DNA of 64,000 bases from Gentiana macrophylla (GCA_026214975.1 CM047809.1:129567470-129631469), one strand, 5' to 3'; positions 33,588 to 46,253 are shown, counted from the stretch's first letter. The notes: generated by a model not told the origin, from the sequence alone. Made by a program: numbers and translations.

Positions 33588-34451
33588 AAAGATGCTTAAT
33601 ATATGTGTGGTGAGTTGTCAATATTACCCTTTTTGAGTATTCAAACATTGTTGAGATGTACTAGGTTGTAATAGTTACTAGTAATTAGCAGTAAAATCGT
33701 ATTCCTATAATACCCTTTTACTGATTGAAGAGTGTAGTTTTACACAAGGGGGTCCTTTGTATGTATTACAGTTTGTTGATAATTAATGTTGAATTTCTGG
33801 CCTGTCCATTTCTCTACTGATTACTACATAAGAACATAAGGGATCTCCATCTCAGCCTGCCTTTTTGCATTAAAAAAAATGATCATTTATTAAAATTAAA
33901 ATCATTTAATGAATTAATTGATTTCCCAAAACAAAGCAGTTATCAAACATGTTTTAATGCATGTAGCATTTAATTTATTTTTGAATTAAATGATAAAAGA
34001 TGTTACTGAGACAATTAGGCTTAGTTATTTCAGGATAAAATTTGTAAACCAGTGTCCAAAGGATATCTTCACTTTTCAAACTAAGTAAAAAGTTTTCAAC
34101 TCATGTGATGTAATGTGATTGTTATGCCATAAATGCCATATAAAATCTAAAATTATAATTATATATACACAAGAATATATCCTACTAGTATTTCATATGT
34201 GCACACAATCTTTAACCATTTTTGCTTCCTAAAATATAGTTTCCCCCATCTTTTTGTTCATGTGTATAATAGCCTTGCTTGTGTATGCAAATTTACATGT
34301 CCATAATTGCATACAATTCTCCATAATATTTCATTCAATTTTGACCCGTTTTCCTATATCATTCATGCCCATATGTTATCTTAATTTACTCCATTCTTCA
34401 AAATGTCAGCAATCAAACCACTTTTTCCTATCTATTTCTTCATTTCATTTC
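33588..34451. other. Spacer and CEP promoter region
   Basis: AT-rich with no conserved coding sequence. The last 200 bp is a plausible promoter for the protease gene. Confidence 0.5.
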
Positions 34452-34458
34452 TATAAAA
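34452..34458 (+). promoter_or_regulatory. TATA box of the KDEL protease gene
   Basis: TATAAAA. Transcription is expected about 25-35 bp downstream, near 34480-34490. That leaves the ATG at 34475 upstream of the mRNA start and favours the ATG at 34506. Confidence 0.6.
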
Positions 34459-34505
34459 GCCACTCAAAGAGTGTATGCATTTCAAGAAAAACAAGAAGAA
34501 GAAAA

Positions 34506-37082
34506 ATGGCAAACATAAAAAACTTCTTCTTCTTTTTGCATTTTCTTTGGTTTTGATTTATGGGATTGTGGAAAGTTTTGATTTTGATGAAAAAGAAATG
34601 GAAAATGAAGAAAGTTTTTGGGACATGTATGAGAGATGGAGAAGCCATCATAGTGTGTCTAAAAGTCTTGTTGAGAAACAAAAGAGGTTTAATGTGTTCA
34701 AATCAAATGTTCATTTTGTTAATGAATTTAACAAGATGGATAAGCCTTATAAGTTGAAGATCAATAAGTTTGGTGACATGACAAACCATGAATTTAAGTC
34801 CCTTTTCGCGGGTTCTAAGATCAAACATCGTAGGGTGTTACGTGGGAACCGGCCCACGAATGGGACGTTCATGTACGCGGATGTCAGGAGCGTTCCTCCG
34901 TCTGTTGACTGGAGAAAGACTGGTGCCGTTAATCCTGTCAAGGATCAAGGCCAATGCGGTATGATTATATATCTTCTTTACTAATGTTTGAATTACTATA
35001 TGTTTGAAAAGCTTTTAAGTTGTTAGGAGCGCGCAATTTACATTTTGAATATTGTTCACTTCAACACGTTCATTCAAACGTGGGTTATAATAAAGACCAG
35101 ATTCAATATAGGGCACAACAAGGCTAACAAATAGGCCCGACTAGGGATGTAATCTAACCAAGTCGTGAAGATACTCTCTAGGGTTCGAGCTTGACTTGAC
35201 TTAAAAAATACTCGGGCTCAAAACTTGGCTAGAGCTTGATCGAGTCATAAAAAGGTAAGAGTGAACTTGGTTCATTTAGTACTCAATCTAATTCGACCCG
35301 ACTCGACTCGATTAACTCACAAGCTAGCTACTCAATCACTATATTATAAAGCAAGAGATCGGCTCAGTTAATTATTCGGGTAGCTCGACCCAAGCTCGAG
35401 CTCCGGAAAAACAGAATCAAGTCGAACTCCTTTGGGAGTCGAGTACGCGTACCTCCCTTAGAGCTCTTGGCTCAACTCTTGAACAATATAAATGGAAAAA
35501 CAATGATGCATATAGGTATTTGTCAGTGTTCTCCACCTTTGATATATATGAATTATCATCCCTTCCAAAATCTTAGTCTGTTGGGAAGGAAGTTAAGTTA
35601 ATTAGTTACATGTTAAACACAATTCAGTTCAGCAACTACTGCAATTTTATCGCATATGCAATGCGTATTTTCTTCGTATAGTTTATAATTCATCCATTTT
35701 ATGTTACACAGGGAGTTGCTGGGCATTTTCCACAGTTGTTGGAATTGAAGGAATAAACTACATAAAAACCAAGAAACTTGTTTCATTGTCTGAACAAGAG
35801 CTTGTGGATTGTGACACAGAAGAAAACAGTGGATGTAATGGAGGCCTAATGGATTTAGCATTTGATTTTGTTAAGCAAAGGGGTGGCCTTACAAGTGAAG
35901 AAAATTATCCTTATACAGCACAAGATGGGACTTGTGACAAATCCAAGGTTTAAAATTAACATATAGTATAATATATGTTACTGTCCTAATCATTCTGACA
36001 CAATAAATATCATAACCTGATGTTACGGTCAGACATCTCGAGAAGAGTTATGGTACATGGCTTACCTCTACACACTGCCACTGGGTGCGAGGCCGGGATG
36101 AATAAAAATGCATCTCAGCATTTCACTTGGTATAACTTAGAAATAATTTACGTATGACAATTCTTCTCGAGACCTCTGATGATGTAGGGCGGTTAGACCC
36201 TTATTTAATTAAATGTCACACTATAGGAAGGTCTCACTTCCACATCATGATGTGATATTCGTTGTGTTAGATTGATTGTGACGATAACGTTACTTGTAAA
36301 TATACAACTTAAATACTTAGAGCAATTACAATATATAACCGTTAACTAAGATAAATCTGTGAAGTAGAGATTCAAATCGTACAAATCCTATAGCATGAAA
36401 CTCTACTCATATCTGTAAAATACATAATCCTTGAAACTAAGCACTACATATACTATACAAAATACAAATTTTCTATTCAAATTACGTGTCGTAGAGATTC
36501 TGATGCATTTCATTCCACTCTGTCTGTTTTTACAGGAAAATCATCCGGTGGTGACCATTGATGGACATGAGGATGTTCCAGCAAATGATGAAGATGCACT
36601 TCTTAAAGCAGCTGCAAACCAACCTATATCTGTAGCCATTGATGCTGGGGGTTCATCTTTCCAGTTCTACCGTGAGGTATATAAACAAAACACTATCGAT
36701 CATCTTCCACGTAGTGTCACACTACGACGATACACGAATACTTTTGTTTCGTAGCATGTCTCGTATCCGACACATATACACCGAGTATAAAATTTGATGG
36801 GGTTGCATGTGTTTATAGGGGGTGTTCACAGGAGAATGTGGAACAGAACTGGATCATGGGGTGGCAATAGTAGGGTATGGAACAACAGCAGATGGAACAA
36901 AATACTGGACAGTGAGAAACTCATGGGGGGCAGAATGGGGAGAGAAAGGTTATATAAGGATGCAACGTGGCATTAAAGATAAACAAGGTCTTTGTGGTAT
37001 TGCTATGGAAGCTTCTTACCCTATTAAGAATTCTTCAGACAATCATCCTACTAAATATGTTCATGCAAAAGATGAACTTTAA
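34506..37082 (+). CDS. KDEL-tailed cysteine endopeptidase (CEP/CysEP type, papain family C1A)
   Basis: Four exons: 34506-34958, 35712-35947, 36536-36676, 36819-37082. The product is a secretory-pathway protease stored in ER-derived bodies (ricinosomes) and released in programmed cell death. Visible: signal peptide ([18 protein letters not shown]), I29 propeptide with an ERFNIN-type helix (ERWRSHH to FNVFKSNV) and a [13 protein letters not shown] motif, mature start near [13 protein letters not shown]. Catalytic residues: oxyanion Gln and Cys (QGQCGSCWAF, split by intron 1), His ([11 protein letters not shown]), Asn (RNSWGAEWG). The C-terminus is HAKDEL, the ER-retention signal. The start is uncertain: ATG 34506 reads MANIKN then hits a stop unless the A run at 34517-34522 has seven As, when it becomes MANIKKLLLL as in the family. 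The in-frame upstream ATG at 34475 gives an odd Lys-rich tail and lies only 23 bp after the TATA box. All other exons are intact. Confidence 0.95.
34959..35711. other. CEP intron 1 with a TCGAG-rich repeat insertion
   Basis: 753-bp intron between the Gln-Cys-Gly and Ser-Cys-Trp parts of the active site. Its middle (about 35140-35460) is rich in CTCGA/GACTCGA words starting near ACTAGGGATGTAATC, related in style to the elements at 18258 and 30098. Confidence 0.55.
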
Positions 37083-37106
37083 AGTGTAATGTTGTGTTGT
37101 GTTGTG

Positions 37107-37149
37107 TGATTTTTATTTTTATTTTTATTTTTATTTTTATTTTTATTTT
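37107..37149. repeat. (ATTTTT)n microsatellite in the CEP 3' UTR
   Basis: About seven uninterrupted TTTTTA units starting 25 bp after the KDEL stop codon. Confidence 0.85.
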
Positions 37150-38788
37150 TGATGTTTTGTTCGGTTTGTGTTGTTGATTGGAATATTGTGTACAAGTTTC
37201 GAAATTATGGTTTGCATTTGGTGGTGTAATTGCTGCTTTCTAAAATGGTTGGCAATGTTTGAATAAAAAAGAGTGTGTTTTTATATCTGTTTGACTCTTT
37301 TTTTTCATCATGAAACGAAATAAGTGGACTATAATCCACATATACATACGGTGAAGTAAGTTTTATTTGCATCTATTTGATTATATTGAAGAAAATGTAT
37401 AATATTGATACATCTCAGAACTTAGGTGTACTTGCGTTTTTTTATCCTCCCCTCTTTAAGATTTGCGACGTTGTCAGGAATCTATTAGTAGATTATGAAG
37501 ATGGCTCTACCGTTTCTCACGGCATGACAATTGGTTTAATCTGATAGTTGGTCATCCGTAACGACCTAGAGCTATAGTTAAAGACAACCTCTGAGCTCTC
37601 ATGCCACGGTTTCGATCCTCTCAAACCATCAATGGGTTTAAAATAAAATCAGGGGTCTATTGAACCGATAAGATATGCAATATTCATTTCAATTTATGTC
37701 TTATACAGTAGACGATTGCACATGCTCCGTTTTATGGATAATTTTTACCTAGTCATTTCACATGGAGTGACTTTGACTAGGCAAAATTACCCATGTTTCA
37801 CTTCTTAGATTATGGCCTTACAGGCTTGCAGCAAACTATATATTTTAGTGTATGATACGCCAAGCCCATAAAAAAAACCTAAAGATTCTAATTGGACCTC
37901 CAAGTAGGCCCAGCCAAGGATAAGGCATCAGGCCCAATCGGATCACAACAGAATAAGACGAGCCGGGTCGGGAACGTCCCAGCCTGCTAGATACCATCGC
38001 GCAAGACTTTGATTTAACAGCGGAAGTTGGGATAGAAAGCCTTCATATGCCGCTAATTAGGCCAGACGAAGCACCAGGGAACCACTCCGCATGCCCCTCA
38101 GATCAAAGCCCGCTAACTTAGGCAACCAGGTCAAGCTTACAAGTGTGGATTCCATTGGAGTCAAGATGATAATCAACCTGCATCGCATGATCCCGACCGT
38201 ATATAATAATGTTACGCATGTATTTACTTATTGCGAATACACATTTTAATTGCCACGTAAGCACCAACCATGTAAGCCCTATAAATATCGGGACCTTCTA
38301 CCCTATAAGAGAGGCGTAATAGAAAATACAGGTCAAGTCCTGTTGCTTTTTATTTCTTGCTATTGTGTTCTTGAGTTTCTTCATATCTTCATATTTATCT
38401 TGAGCTAAAACACAACAAAACACCATCCTTAATCCAGATATCCACCAAAATCATCCGCTATTCTTGTTTGTGTTATTTCCCACTTGCACCCCTCCACTAT
38501 AAATACTCGTTTTTGACCATTAGGTCAGGTTCTAGATCGAATTTTCAACATTTTTCCTACACTTTTCAGCCTTTTCCCTTAGATTGTTGAAATCTGAAGT
38601 TTCTCGAAGATAGCTTGACATGTGATTGACGAGATTTGGTTCGGAAAATCGATTTTCGACGGCCTATATCTATTTGGTATTTCAATTTACTTATTCTTCT
38701 TGATTTTATTCTTGTTGAATGTTTGATTTCTTCATGATTTCGTGTTGTTTTCTTAGTTTAATGATGGGCTAATTTCCCGATAGTCGAG
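37150..38788. other. Intergenic with a probable solo LTR (about 37851-38480)
   Basis: From about 37855 (TGTATGATACGCCAAGCCC) the composition turns GC-richer. It includes CCTATAAATATCGGG (about 38278-38292) followed about 60 bp later by a T-rich stretch and ACACAACAAAACACC, the look of an LTR U3-R-U5. I could not find a second copy or a matching 5-bp duplication, so this is tentative. No gene is seen. Confidence 0.4.
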
Positions 38789-40331
38789 TGTTAAGGGTGA
38801 TTTTATACGATTTATCCCGTTATGTTTTATAATGATTTCCTCCATATTTGTATAATTTGCATAGAAAATGAGTGTTTAATTGGTTTATTGAGCAAGTGAG
38901 GTTTTTAATGAGTTATTCGCAAAATTGGTTAATTTTGGTGTTTTAATTCTGATTTTATGATTATTTGGATGATATTACGTTTTGCGATGTTTTAATGTGT
39001 TATAGGTACATGTTTGATGCTCAAATGATGATCAAAAAGAGATAAGTATGGAAAAATCAAGATTAAGTCGATCCTGGACTGGCGTCCAGAAGCTTGAACT
39101 GGCGTCCAGTTGGACGGGCGTTTGGTCAATTGAACGAGCGTCCAGGAGGAGAAATTTGGTTCAGGATGTTCAGATTTTCAGTGGACGAGCGTCCAATTTT
39201 GTGAAGGACGGGCGTCTGATCATGACTCGGCCCGATTCGAAGTTGATATTGAAAGACCGGACGAGCGTCCAGAAGGAGTGGAGTGGGGCGGCGTCCGCCA
39301 CCGCCAAAGACACGGCCCGACTTTGACATCTATAAATACAAATTGTGTTTTTCCACATTGAGATACCAATTACACATTACTCAAAACCCTAATCCTAAAG
39401 CGGCGCTCATTTGCGTTTTTACATACTTTTTTTCCTTGATTTTATGCACTTAAATTCTAGATTAAATTAGTTAGTTTTATGTTCTTTTCTTCAACAATTC
39501 CAAGCTTTCAAGAGGATGCTTAGAGGCTAAAAGCCCTTGAACGAGCATTGTGAAGCCTATCCGTCAACTATTTGATTCGAATCTTGATTAATTTGTGAGT
39601 TTTTAATACAAGTTGTTTCTTTATCATGTTTGAATGTTTATTGCAATTATATCGAAAGATGTGCATGCTTGATTGTTTTACTTTGATGAAAGTCATGTAA
39701 ACCCTAGATCCCCATGATAAAAGAATAGTTATTTGATCTATATAACGAGAGTTAATAGGTTAGATTTACGGATTAGAAACATTAAAGTTCACATCTTTGG
39801 TTAGAAAAAGCGTTAATCTTAGATCGAAAGAGCGAGATTAATGAGCGGACTATCTAAGAAATTAGAGTTCATACTTTAGATGAGGTGAATCACAACTTGG
39901 TTAAGTCACGAATTAATCGATTAGGAATTGAATGTTGATAGGATAGGTGGATCAATCGCTTGTTTGTTCGTTATAATTTGAATAATCCCTTAAAACTTGA
40001 ATTGTTTAGTTTAGTTAAATCTTCTTATTGCATATTAGGTTTAGTTGTACTTTAAATTGTTCGCAACCCGTATTTTCCATGGCTTTAGATTCATTCTTCT
40101 GTCCAGTTTTACATTCGTGTTATCTTTACTTTCAGTCTCGTTTAGTTTTATTTGCTGTTTAGGTTAGTTTTCGTGACATAGTTAGTTAAACAAAGACTAG
40201 GATTACCAATCGTTAGTTCCCCGTAAGATCGACCCGGTATCAACCTCTTTACTACGATCCTTGCACTTGAGGTATATCGGATTTATAAATATTATTACTT
40301 GTTTATTTTGCATTAGATAAATCCGTGAACA
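38789..40331 (+). mobile_element. Solo gypsy LTR, family A, with TSD TCGAG
   Basis: 1,543 bp from TGTTAAGGGTGATTTTATAC to AATCCGTGAACA, flanked on both sides by TCGAG (38784-38788 and 40332-40336). It aligns along its length with 61898-63444, the 5' LTR of an element with a primer site. It holds seven GGACGNGCGTCC-type words at 39073-39300 and a CTATAAATACAAA TATA element near 39330. No internal region follows, so it arose by LTR-LTR recombination. Confidence 0.9.
39073..39300. repeat. Cluster of near-palindromic GGACGNGCGTCC words in LTR A
   Basis: Seven variants: GGACTGGCGTCC, GAACTGGCGTCC, GGACGGGCGTTT, GAACGAGCGTCC, GGACGAGCGTCC, GGACGGGCGTCT, GGACGAGCGTCC, spaced irregularly by 5-60 bp. 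They lie upstream of the TATA element, hence in U3. The spacers are not repeated, so this is a reiterated motif rather than a tandem array. Confidence 0.8.
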
Positions 40332-40336
40332 TCGAG

Positions 40337-41541
40337 TTATGCGATAATCTTCGAAATCGAACCCTAGTTGTTGATTAAGGTGTTCTTGATGTTTTGATTG
40401 TTGATTTTCGATGTTACCGTAGTTCTAGAACTTATTCTAATCACGTTTGTTGAATTGATCACTCGATAATCGTATTACACGTATCGTCTATTAGAGTAGA
40501 TAAATCTTAAGATAAAAGATAATATCAAATGGAAGACAGGATAGAGTTTAGTTCAAATAAATCGGTTTAAGTGATATTTATCAATAGTTTTATATTTAAT
40601 TGTATTTATTTTGAATTTCGGTTTTATCTCATTTATCTCCTATATAAAGGAGAGTGTTGTGTAACTTTTTAATCAATTCAATAAAACAGCAGTTTAGAGT
40701 ATTTACGTTTCCGCGCATTCTGATTTTCTTTATCGTCTTTACATATGTATTTTGCGTGAGGATACGGGAACCGGGGTTCTAGGATCACCCTGTAAGACCG
40801 ACTGAGTTGTTTAGATTCGGTTTCGTGTGTGAGGTTTAATTATATCATATCAACTTGTTGAGGGTTTCATTTAACGTAGATCGTGTTGGGTCAGTTAAAT
40901 CCAGTCAGCGGACTGTTGAACCAGACGTAGGAGGGTAGATTATTGTATGTTGTCTATTCTCAGATTTAGGAAACGACACCCTATGAATGACATCGAGAAT
41001 GTTTAGGTAGGTCAAAAACATTTCCGGATTTAGCTAGATTTTGTGAGTATTAGATCAGATTATAGCCCGGCTATCCTTTTTTTTCATAGTTTAAAATCTT
41101 TTATTTTATGTATATTTAGTTTGTAAGACCGGTGATCTGACAAATCACCGTCTGCAGTAGTTGTATTGCCTGATACTTAACCACATTTCCTGTGGGATAC
41201 GACATTGCTCGCCATGTATAGTATATCCGACTCGGTACTCTTCCGGTTAGAGTTGGCTATCCTCTAAAACGGCCATCAACCGAGAGCTGGAGTGTGGAGA
41301 TTCGAATCCCGTAAATAGACGACTTCTTTCAGTATCTTTGTATAATGCCAGCGTATGACTCTGAGCTATTAGGTTACCTGATTAATCTATTCACTCATTA
41401 CGTGGGATAGGTAAGTGAGAACCCTTTCGGGTAGGATTTAACCGATTTTTAATATACATAAGCCAATCATACTATATAGATTCCGTATGACTAAATGCCT
41501 CAAAAGTATACCAAGAAAGTTTGACTGTTTCTTTCTTTCTT

Positions 41542-41579
<38 letters not shown>

Positions 41580-42251
41580 TGGCTTTCTTAAACTTTTACT
41601 ATTTGAAATAAAGACTCTTAAAGGTTAAAAAAATAACTAAAGAAAATAAAAAGGAGATTCATATATATAAAGCAAAGAAGAATAAAGTTTACATTTATAT
41701 ATATATATATATATTCCATCAACACTTGAGCTAGCATTTGCTATGTAGCATGCTCAGCTATAGGTCGTTTTCCACCAATTACATTTATAAAAAGGCAAAT
41801 CAAATACTAGAAAAAGTAATAAAAATGAAAATTACACTAAATTTCAACCTCCAAACACTATAGTCCAAGCATAAATGATTTGATCACAATAATTACGTCA
41901 CAACACTTGACATCACACCTTCTTACAATAAAATAAGATTCATTAGTTAACATGAATCTCACTCTATAGATTAATAATGTTGTGTCTCAGTTATTATGAC
42001 GATAATCAATATCTCTAGAAAACTTAGTTTGTAATAAAACGAAACGCATGGGATGGATCGGGTAGCTAGGATGGGGTGGGGTAGTGTGAAAAGGGGTATA
42101 TATGGAAATTTTGGGGAGAAACTAAGAGACAAGAAAGCAATATATATATATAGTATAATAATTAGTTTATACTATATATAAGTCTAGCAAGCCTTTCTTG
42201 ATTTTTGTGTAATTAATTAGTGTATATTATATTATATTATATTATACTATA
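40337..42251. other. Intergenic with LTR-like and SINE-like segments
   Basis: At about 40440-41100, CTCCTATATAAAGGAGAG followed 40 bp later by CAATTCAATAAAACAG resembles an LTR promoter and polyadenylation pair; the ends are not resolved. At about 41247-41440, GGTTAGAGTTGGC and GATTCGAATCCC look like tRNA A and B boxes of a SINE, but no duplication was found. A T run of about 33 follows CTTTCTTTCTTT at 41524-41578, and a TA run is at 41695-41714. No gene is seen. Confidence 0.4.
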
Positions 42252-45200
42252 TTAATATTGATCAACATCTAGACCCTTTTTGCAAATAAGTGTGCCAGCA
42301 TTTGAAGTGAGTGAGCTAACAAGTGTAGATGGCCTCTGCACTTAAACTTGATGCTTTTGCATAACTTGATGATGCTGCAGCCCCTGCTTGTGTGAAAAAT
42401 GCACCATTTAACATTAAATCACCTTCTGATCTCCAATTCCAATTCTTCCATTCATTTTCTGGTGCATCTTCATACTTTGTCACCTATAAAATCAATTATA
42501 TATAACAACTTATTAATTAACCATCAAGGGTATAATTAGCCTATTTCATATGATCAGAGTACGTCTTTAGTGTTACTTTCGAGAGGTCACCATAGTGAAG
42601 TTCAATTGTTGGAAAGTCGAACTAGAATTCATGAATGAGATTCGACTTTCAGGCACATTCGATCTCTTGAAAGTTAAACCTCAGATCTAGTATAGTGTGA
42701 CGGTAGATGTTTTCTAGTGTCACGGTAGATTCAAAGAAAAAAAAGACTCCCGTTTTCATTGGCACTATGGCAACATGGTTAATCTACTGTAGCACCATAG
42801 TAATTCGAGCAGGTTCGACTTTTGCAAAGATCGATGGTGGACATATATTCAATATCTACAAAAGTCGAATGTTGAGTTTAGATTCGACTTTACGGAGATC
42901 GAATGTCATTGAAAGTAGATTGATTATTGTGTCGTTAATAATTGTCTTTTGTTTATCTACTTGACAATTGAGAATATACAATGTAGTATCACGCATTTGA
43001 AAGGTACAGAATAAAAGTCTTATCTATAAGGTTGAAGAATAATGAACTTAGTATATAAATTAACTTAAATCTTTTTAAGCTATATGAAAACTACGAGTCA
43101 AAGTAGCACACTAGCTAGCCTTCAATTCTAGGGTACGTGTTTTGAGGTGAAATGATAATCGATTATAAGATAAAAGCGGCGTTACACTTTATGAAAGAAA
43201 TGATGTGTCGCTTACGAGGACGACACCCCAGAAAAAGAATGAATATCCAATAATGGAAATGTGAGAGTCAAAATCTATAAAAATAAGGATTGAGAAATAT
43301 AGTTTATCAACTTACGTTAACCATTCAAGTCCATATGTAAACGATGAGTTTAAACGGTCACTTGACCAAATATGATTCAAATAATACATCTATACTTAAA
43401 TTATGAAACGTTACATACACGTTTTAGATTATTGCATGTGAATTAGTTTATTTCGAGTTATCAACTAGTTCATGTAATGTCAATTTTATTAACTTAAATT
43501 GTCCCGAAGAAAAAAAAAAGAGAGACTATAATGCAACATGGGATGTGTATAGGATAGTTATTGTTGTTTATGTATGTATGGCATTTTTATTCAAATAATA
43601 ATTTTGTAAGGTAGGGAAAAAGTTTGGCTATATAATTAATTGGCATGCATGTGCTAGTGAATCATTAATAAAACAAGAGTCATTTTCTGATGCTACATAT
43701 CAACAAAGAGGAGACAAAACGAAAGTGAAAGGGAGTGTTTTTATGTCAAGTGGAGAAGAAGGAAAAAAAAGTTAGAGAGAAGACTTTGTATTAAACATTA
43801 AAGACAAATTATTCAATGTATTTCCTTTAGTAAATTAATAAAAATATCGTTTGTTTTTTTAACTTACATGTGTCATGTATCATTTATTACACAACTGCAT
43901 ATTGGTTTTCACAATATCGACCCTAGCTACTGCACCTAATTAATCATGTGTACATGTAGTAATAGTATAGGTATGGGTAATGTTCTTCTTACTATCAACT
44001 TAATACCACAAATATTACAATATGATACGATAGTGAGAGATTTGATGACATGTCATCTATTTTAAAGAAAGATTCCAGTGTCACATCATCTCACTTACGC
44101 ATCAGACTGTGACCTTCGTAGCATCAGAATAAGTGTGAGAGTGATATTCATCTATTTCTATAAAGTGTACCATAGAACCAATTAAACACACCAAAAAAAA
44201 TAGTATAATGGAGGATAGAAATGGCCATTCCATCTTCCTAACAAGTGATTATTTATTAATCATTAATTATAAAAACATTATCACATGAAACATGAAACAA
44301 GAACATCAATTATAGCAAGATTAAAGAAAACATGTGAAATTCAAAATGCAGATTATTTCTCACCTCTTTTTTGAATCTATCATCTGGTGCAAGAAATCTA
44401 TTTCCTTGACTGTTGATGGTAGGGGCAGCACTCCCTCCAATAGCATACATCTCCCAATGTGTATAATCATTGTTCACCACATGAAAATACCCATGCCTAC
44501 ATCTGCATGCATACATATATACTCAAGAAAATTAGTCATCATAAATAATAATCTATAAAAAAGAATTATGAAATTATGCTACTGTTATAATCATTCTGAC
44601 ATAACAAATATCATAATATGAGAATAATAATGACAGTGAAACATATCATGTTGTATATCTATTTTAAAAGTGGTACTAAAACATGATGTGTCACTCGTTG
44701 TGTTTGAATAAGATGACGTTAGTACTTCCACAACCACTCAAACACAATGAAAGTGACATAAATTTCTTTTACGAGAGAAATAACTCAAAGTAACTTTATT
44801 TTTGAATTACCTAGGTATTCTTTGGATAAGTCCTTCTCCAAAGTGGTTAAAGGCAATAGTCACTTGCATGTTCTTGTCTTGAATGTATGAATCACTATGT
44901 CCCAAAAGCATGGTTTTATCATGATGGGTCATATAATTATTTGAAATGGTAATACTTGTGGACCCCATTATTGCATCAATCAAGCCATCATTACAGTTTG
45001 ACAATGAACAATGATCTACCCAAACATGGCTACCTCCAAAGATAGATACACCATCACCGTCCGATATAGTTCTCCACCCATAATGCCGTGGGGAGTCCTC
45101 ACCATAGCGTTCCCACCTTGCTTACAATCATGTATATTAATACCATGGATTATAATATTTGTCACATATTGTATAGTTATACATGGACCACCAGCTATGT

Positions 45201-46148
45201 GTACACTTGCTCCTCTACCATCAAGAGTCTTGAATGAGTTCATAATCAACTCTTCTTTCAATTGAATCACCATATCGCGGGCGAATATGATCCATAACGG
45301 CTCGTCTTGGATCACTGCGTAACGTAGTGTACCGGGCTTAGGGGTAACCGGATCGTCATTGCCTGAGTCGGTGACGACGTATATTTTACCACCTTTACCG
45401 CCTATGGCGTTCTTACCGAACCCAATGGCGCAATCCGCGAGCCTCTGGCGGTTTTGCTCCCAGTTCGGGTCGCACCGCCAGCAGTCGTCGATCGGATTAC
45501 CTGTGCCGCAAGAAAAGAACCCTAGCTTCCTCCTTGATGCCATTCTTGTTGCATTAGTAATGCTCCTGCATGCATTACACCCAAAATAAAACATTAATAT
45601 AAATATTATAATGAAACATTTTCAGTGAAGTAAATTGTGATTAACAATATGTTATCAAATGAGAAGGTCATGAGTTTCTAGAGAAATACTATTAGTAGAA
45701 CAGTTTTGTTATAACGGAGGACACAGAGACTTTTACATCATTGATAATTAATGATGTAGGTCTATCATAATCAAGGGTTCAAAATTGTGTTTCTTCACAA
45801 CCGTTTGTAGCGGTAGTATCACCCTAAGTTAAAATTGGGGTAATGCTACAACCACAACTACTTAGACACACCGAGTAACACGACTTCTACACCACTGACT
45901 ATCATAATTAATAGAGCAAAAAATGTAGTGTTACCCATTGTTTATGGTTATGGTTGCTATATTACTCTTTAAACTTCAACGTAAGTAGACGATATTTCAA
46001 CATAATATATATACAAGTACAAAAGACAGTACCTTTGTACTTCTTGTACAACAAGCTCAGGATCTTGAACAGTAGCAAAGGACACCATAAAGAACGTGCA
46101 ACCAAATGTAAGAAGAAGAAGAAGATGAGAAATTAAAGGAACAGCCAT
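42252..46148 (-). CDS. Pectate lyase (polysaccharide lyase family 1); two one-base indels in this assembly
   Basis: Four exons: 46148-46033, 45565-44811, 44502-44364, 42483-about 42252. The secreted enzyme cleaves de-esterified homogalacturonan by beta-elimination in the wall, with Ca2+. Visible: signal peptide ([18 protein letters not shown]), [66 protein letters not shown], the Ca-binding [32 protein letters not shown], and the catalytic RxPxxR ([20 protein letters not shown], split by intron 2). One G is missing near 45098 (minus strand AGGACTCC for AGGGACTCC), and exon 4 carries one extra base near 42335. Correcting for it, the frame runs through [17 protein letters not shown] to a TAA at 42252, the usual C-terminus; uncorrected, it stops near 42315. 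The 1.9-kb last intron holds a MITE-like repeat. Confidence 0.93.
42545..42960. repeat. TCGA-rich MITE-like repeat in the pectate lyase intron 3
   Basis: Inverted and direct words AAAGTCGAA, GATTCGACTTT, TTCGATCTC, and paired GTGTGACGGTAGAT/GTGTCACGGTAGATT. This is the longest copy of the family also seen in CP31 intron 3 and the SOBIR1 3' flank. Confidence 0.5.
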
Positions 46149-46253
46149 TATTTGGGCCCTCTTAATTTCCTTACAAATCTAGTGGGGTTAATTTAGAGAG
46201 AAGAATATGAAGATATTTGAGAATGGGAAAAAGAATAAGAAGAATCAAAGGGT

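Noticed and set aside
34475..34505. In-frame upstream ATG as the KDEL protease start
   Set aside because: It is too close to the TATA box and yields a lysine-rich leader unlike the family; kept only as an alternative.
39048..39326. 92-codon frame
   Set aside because: It lies inside a solo LTR and is created by the reiterated GGACGNGCGTCC words.
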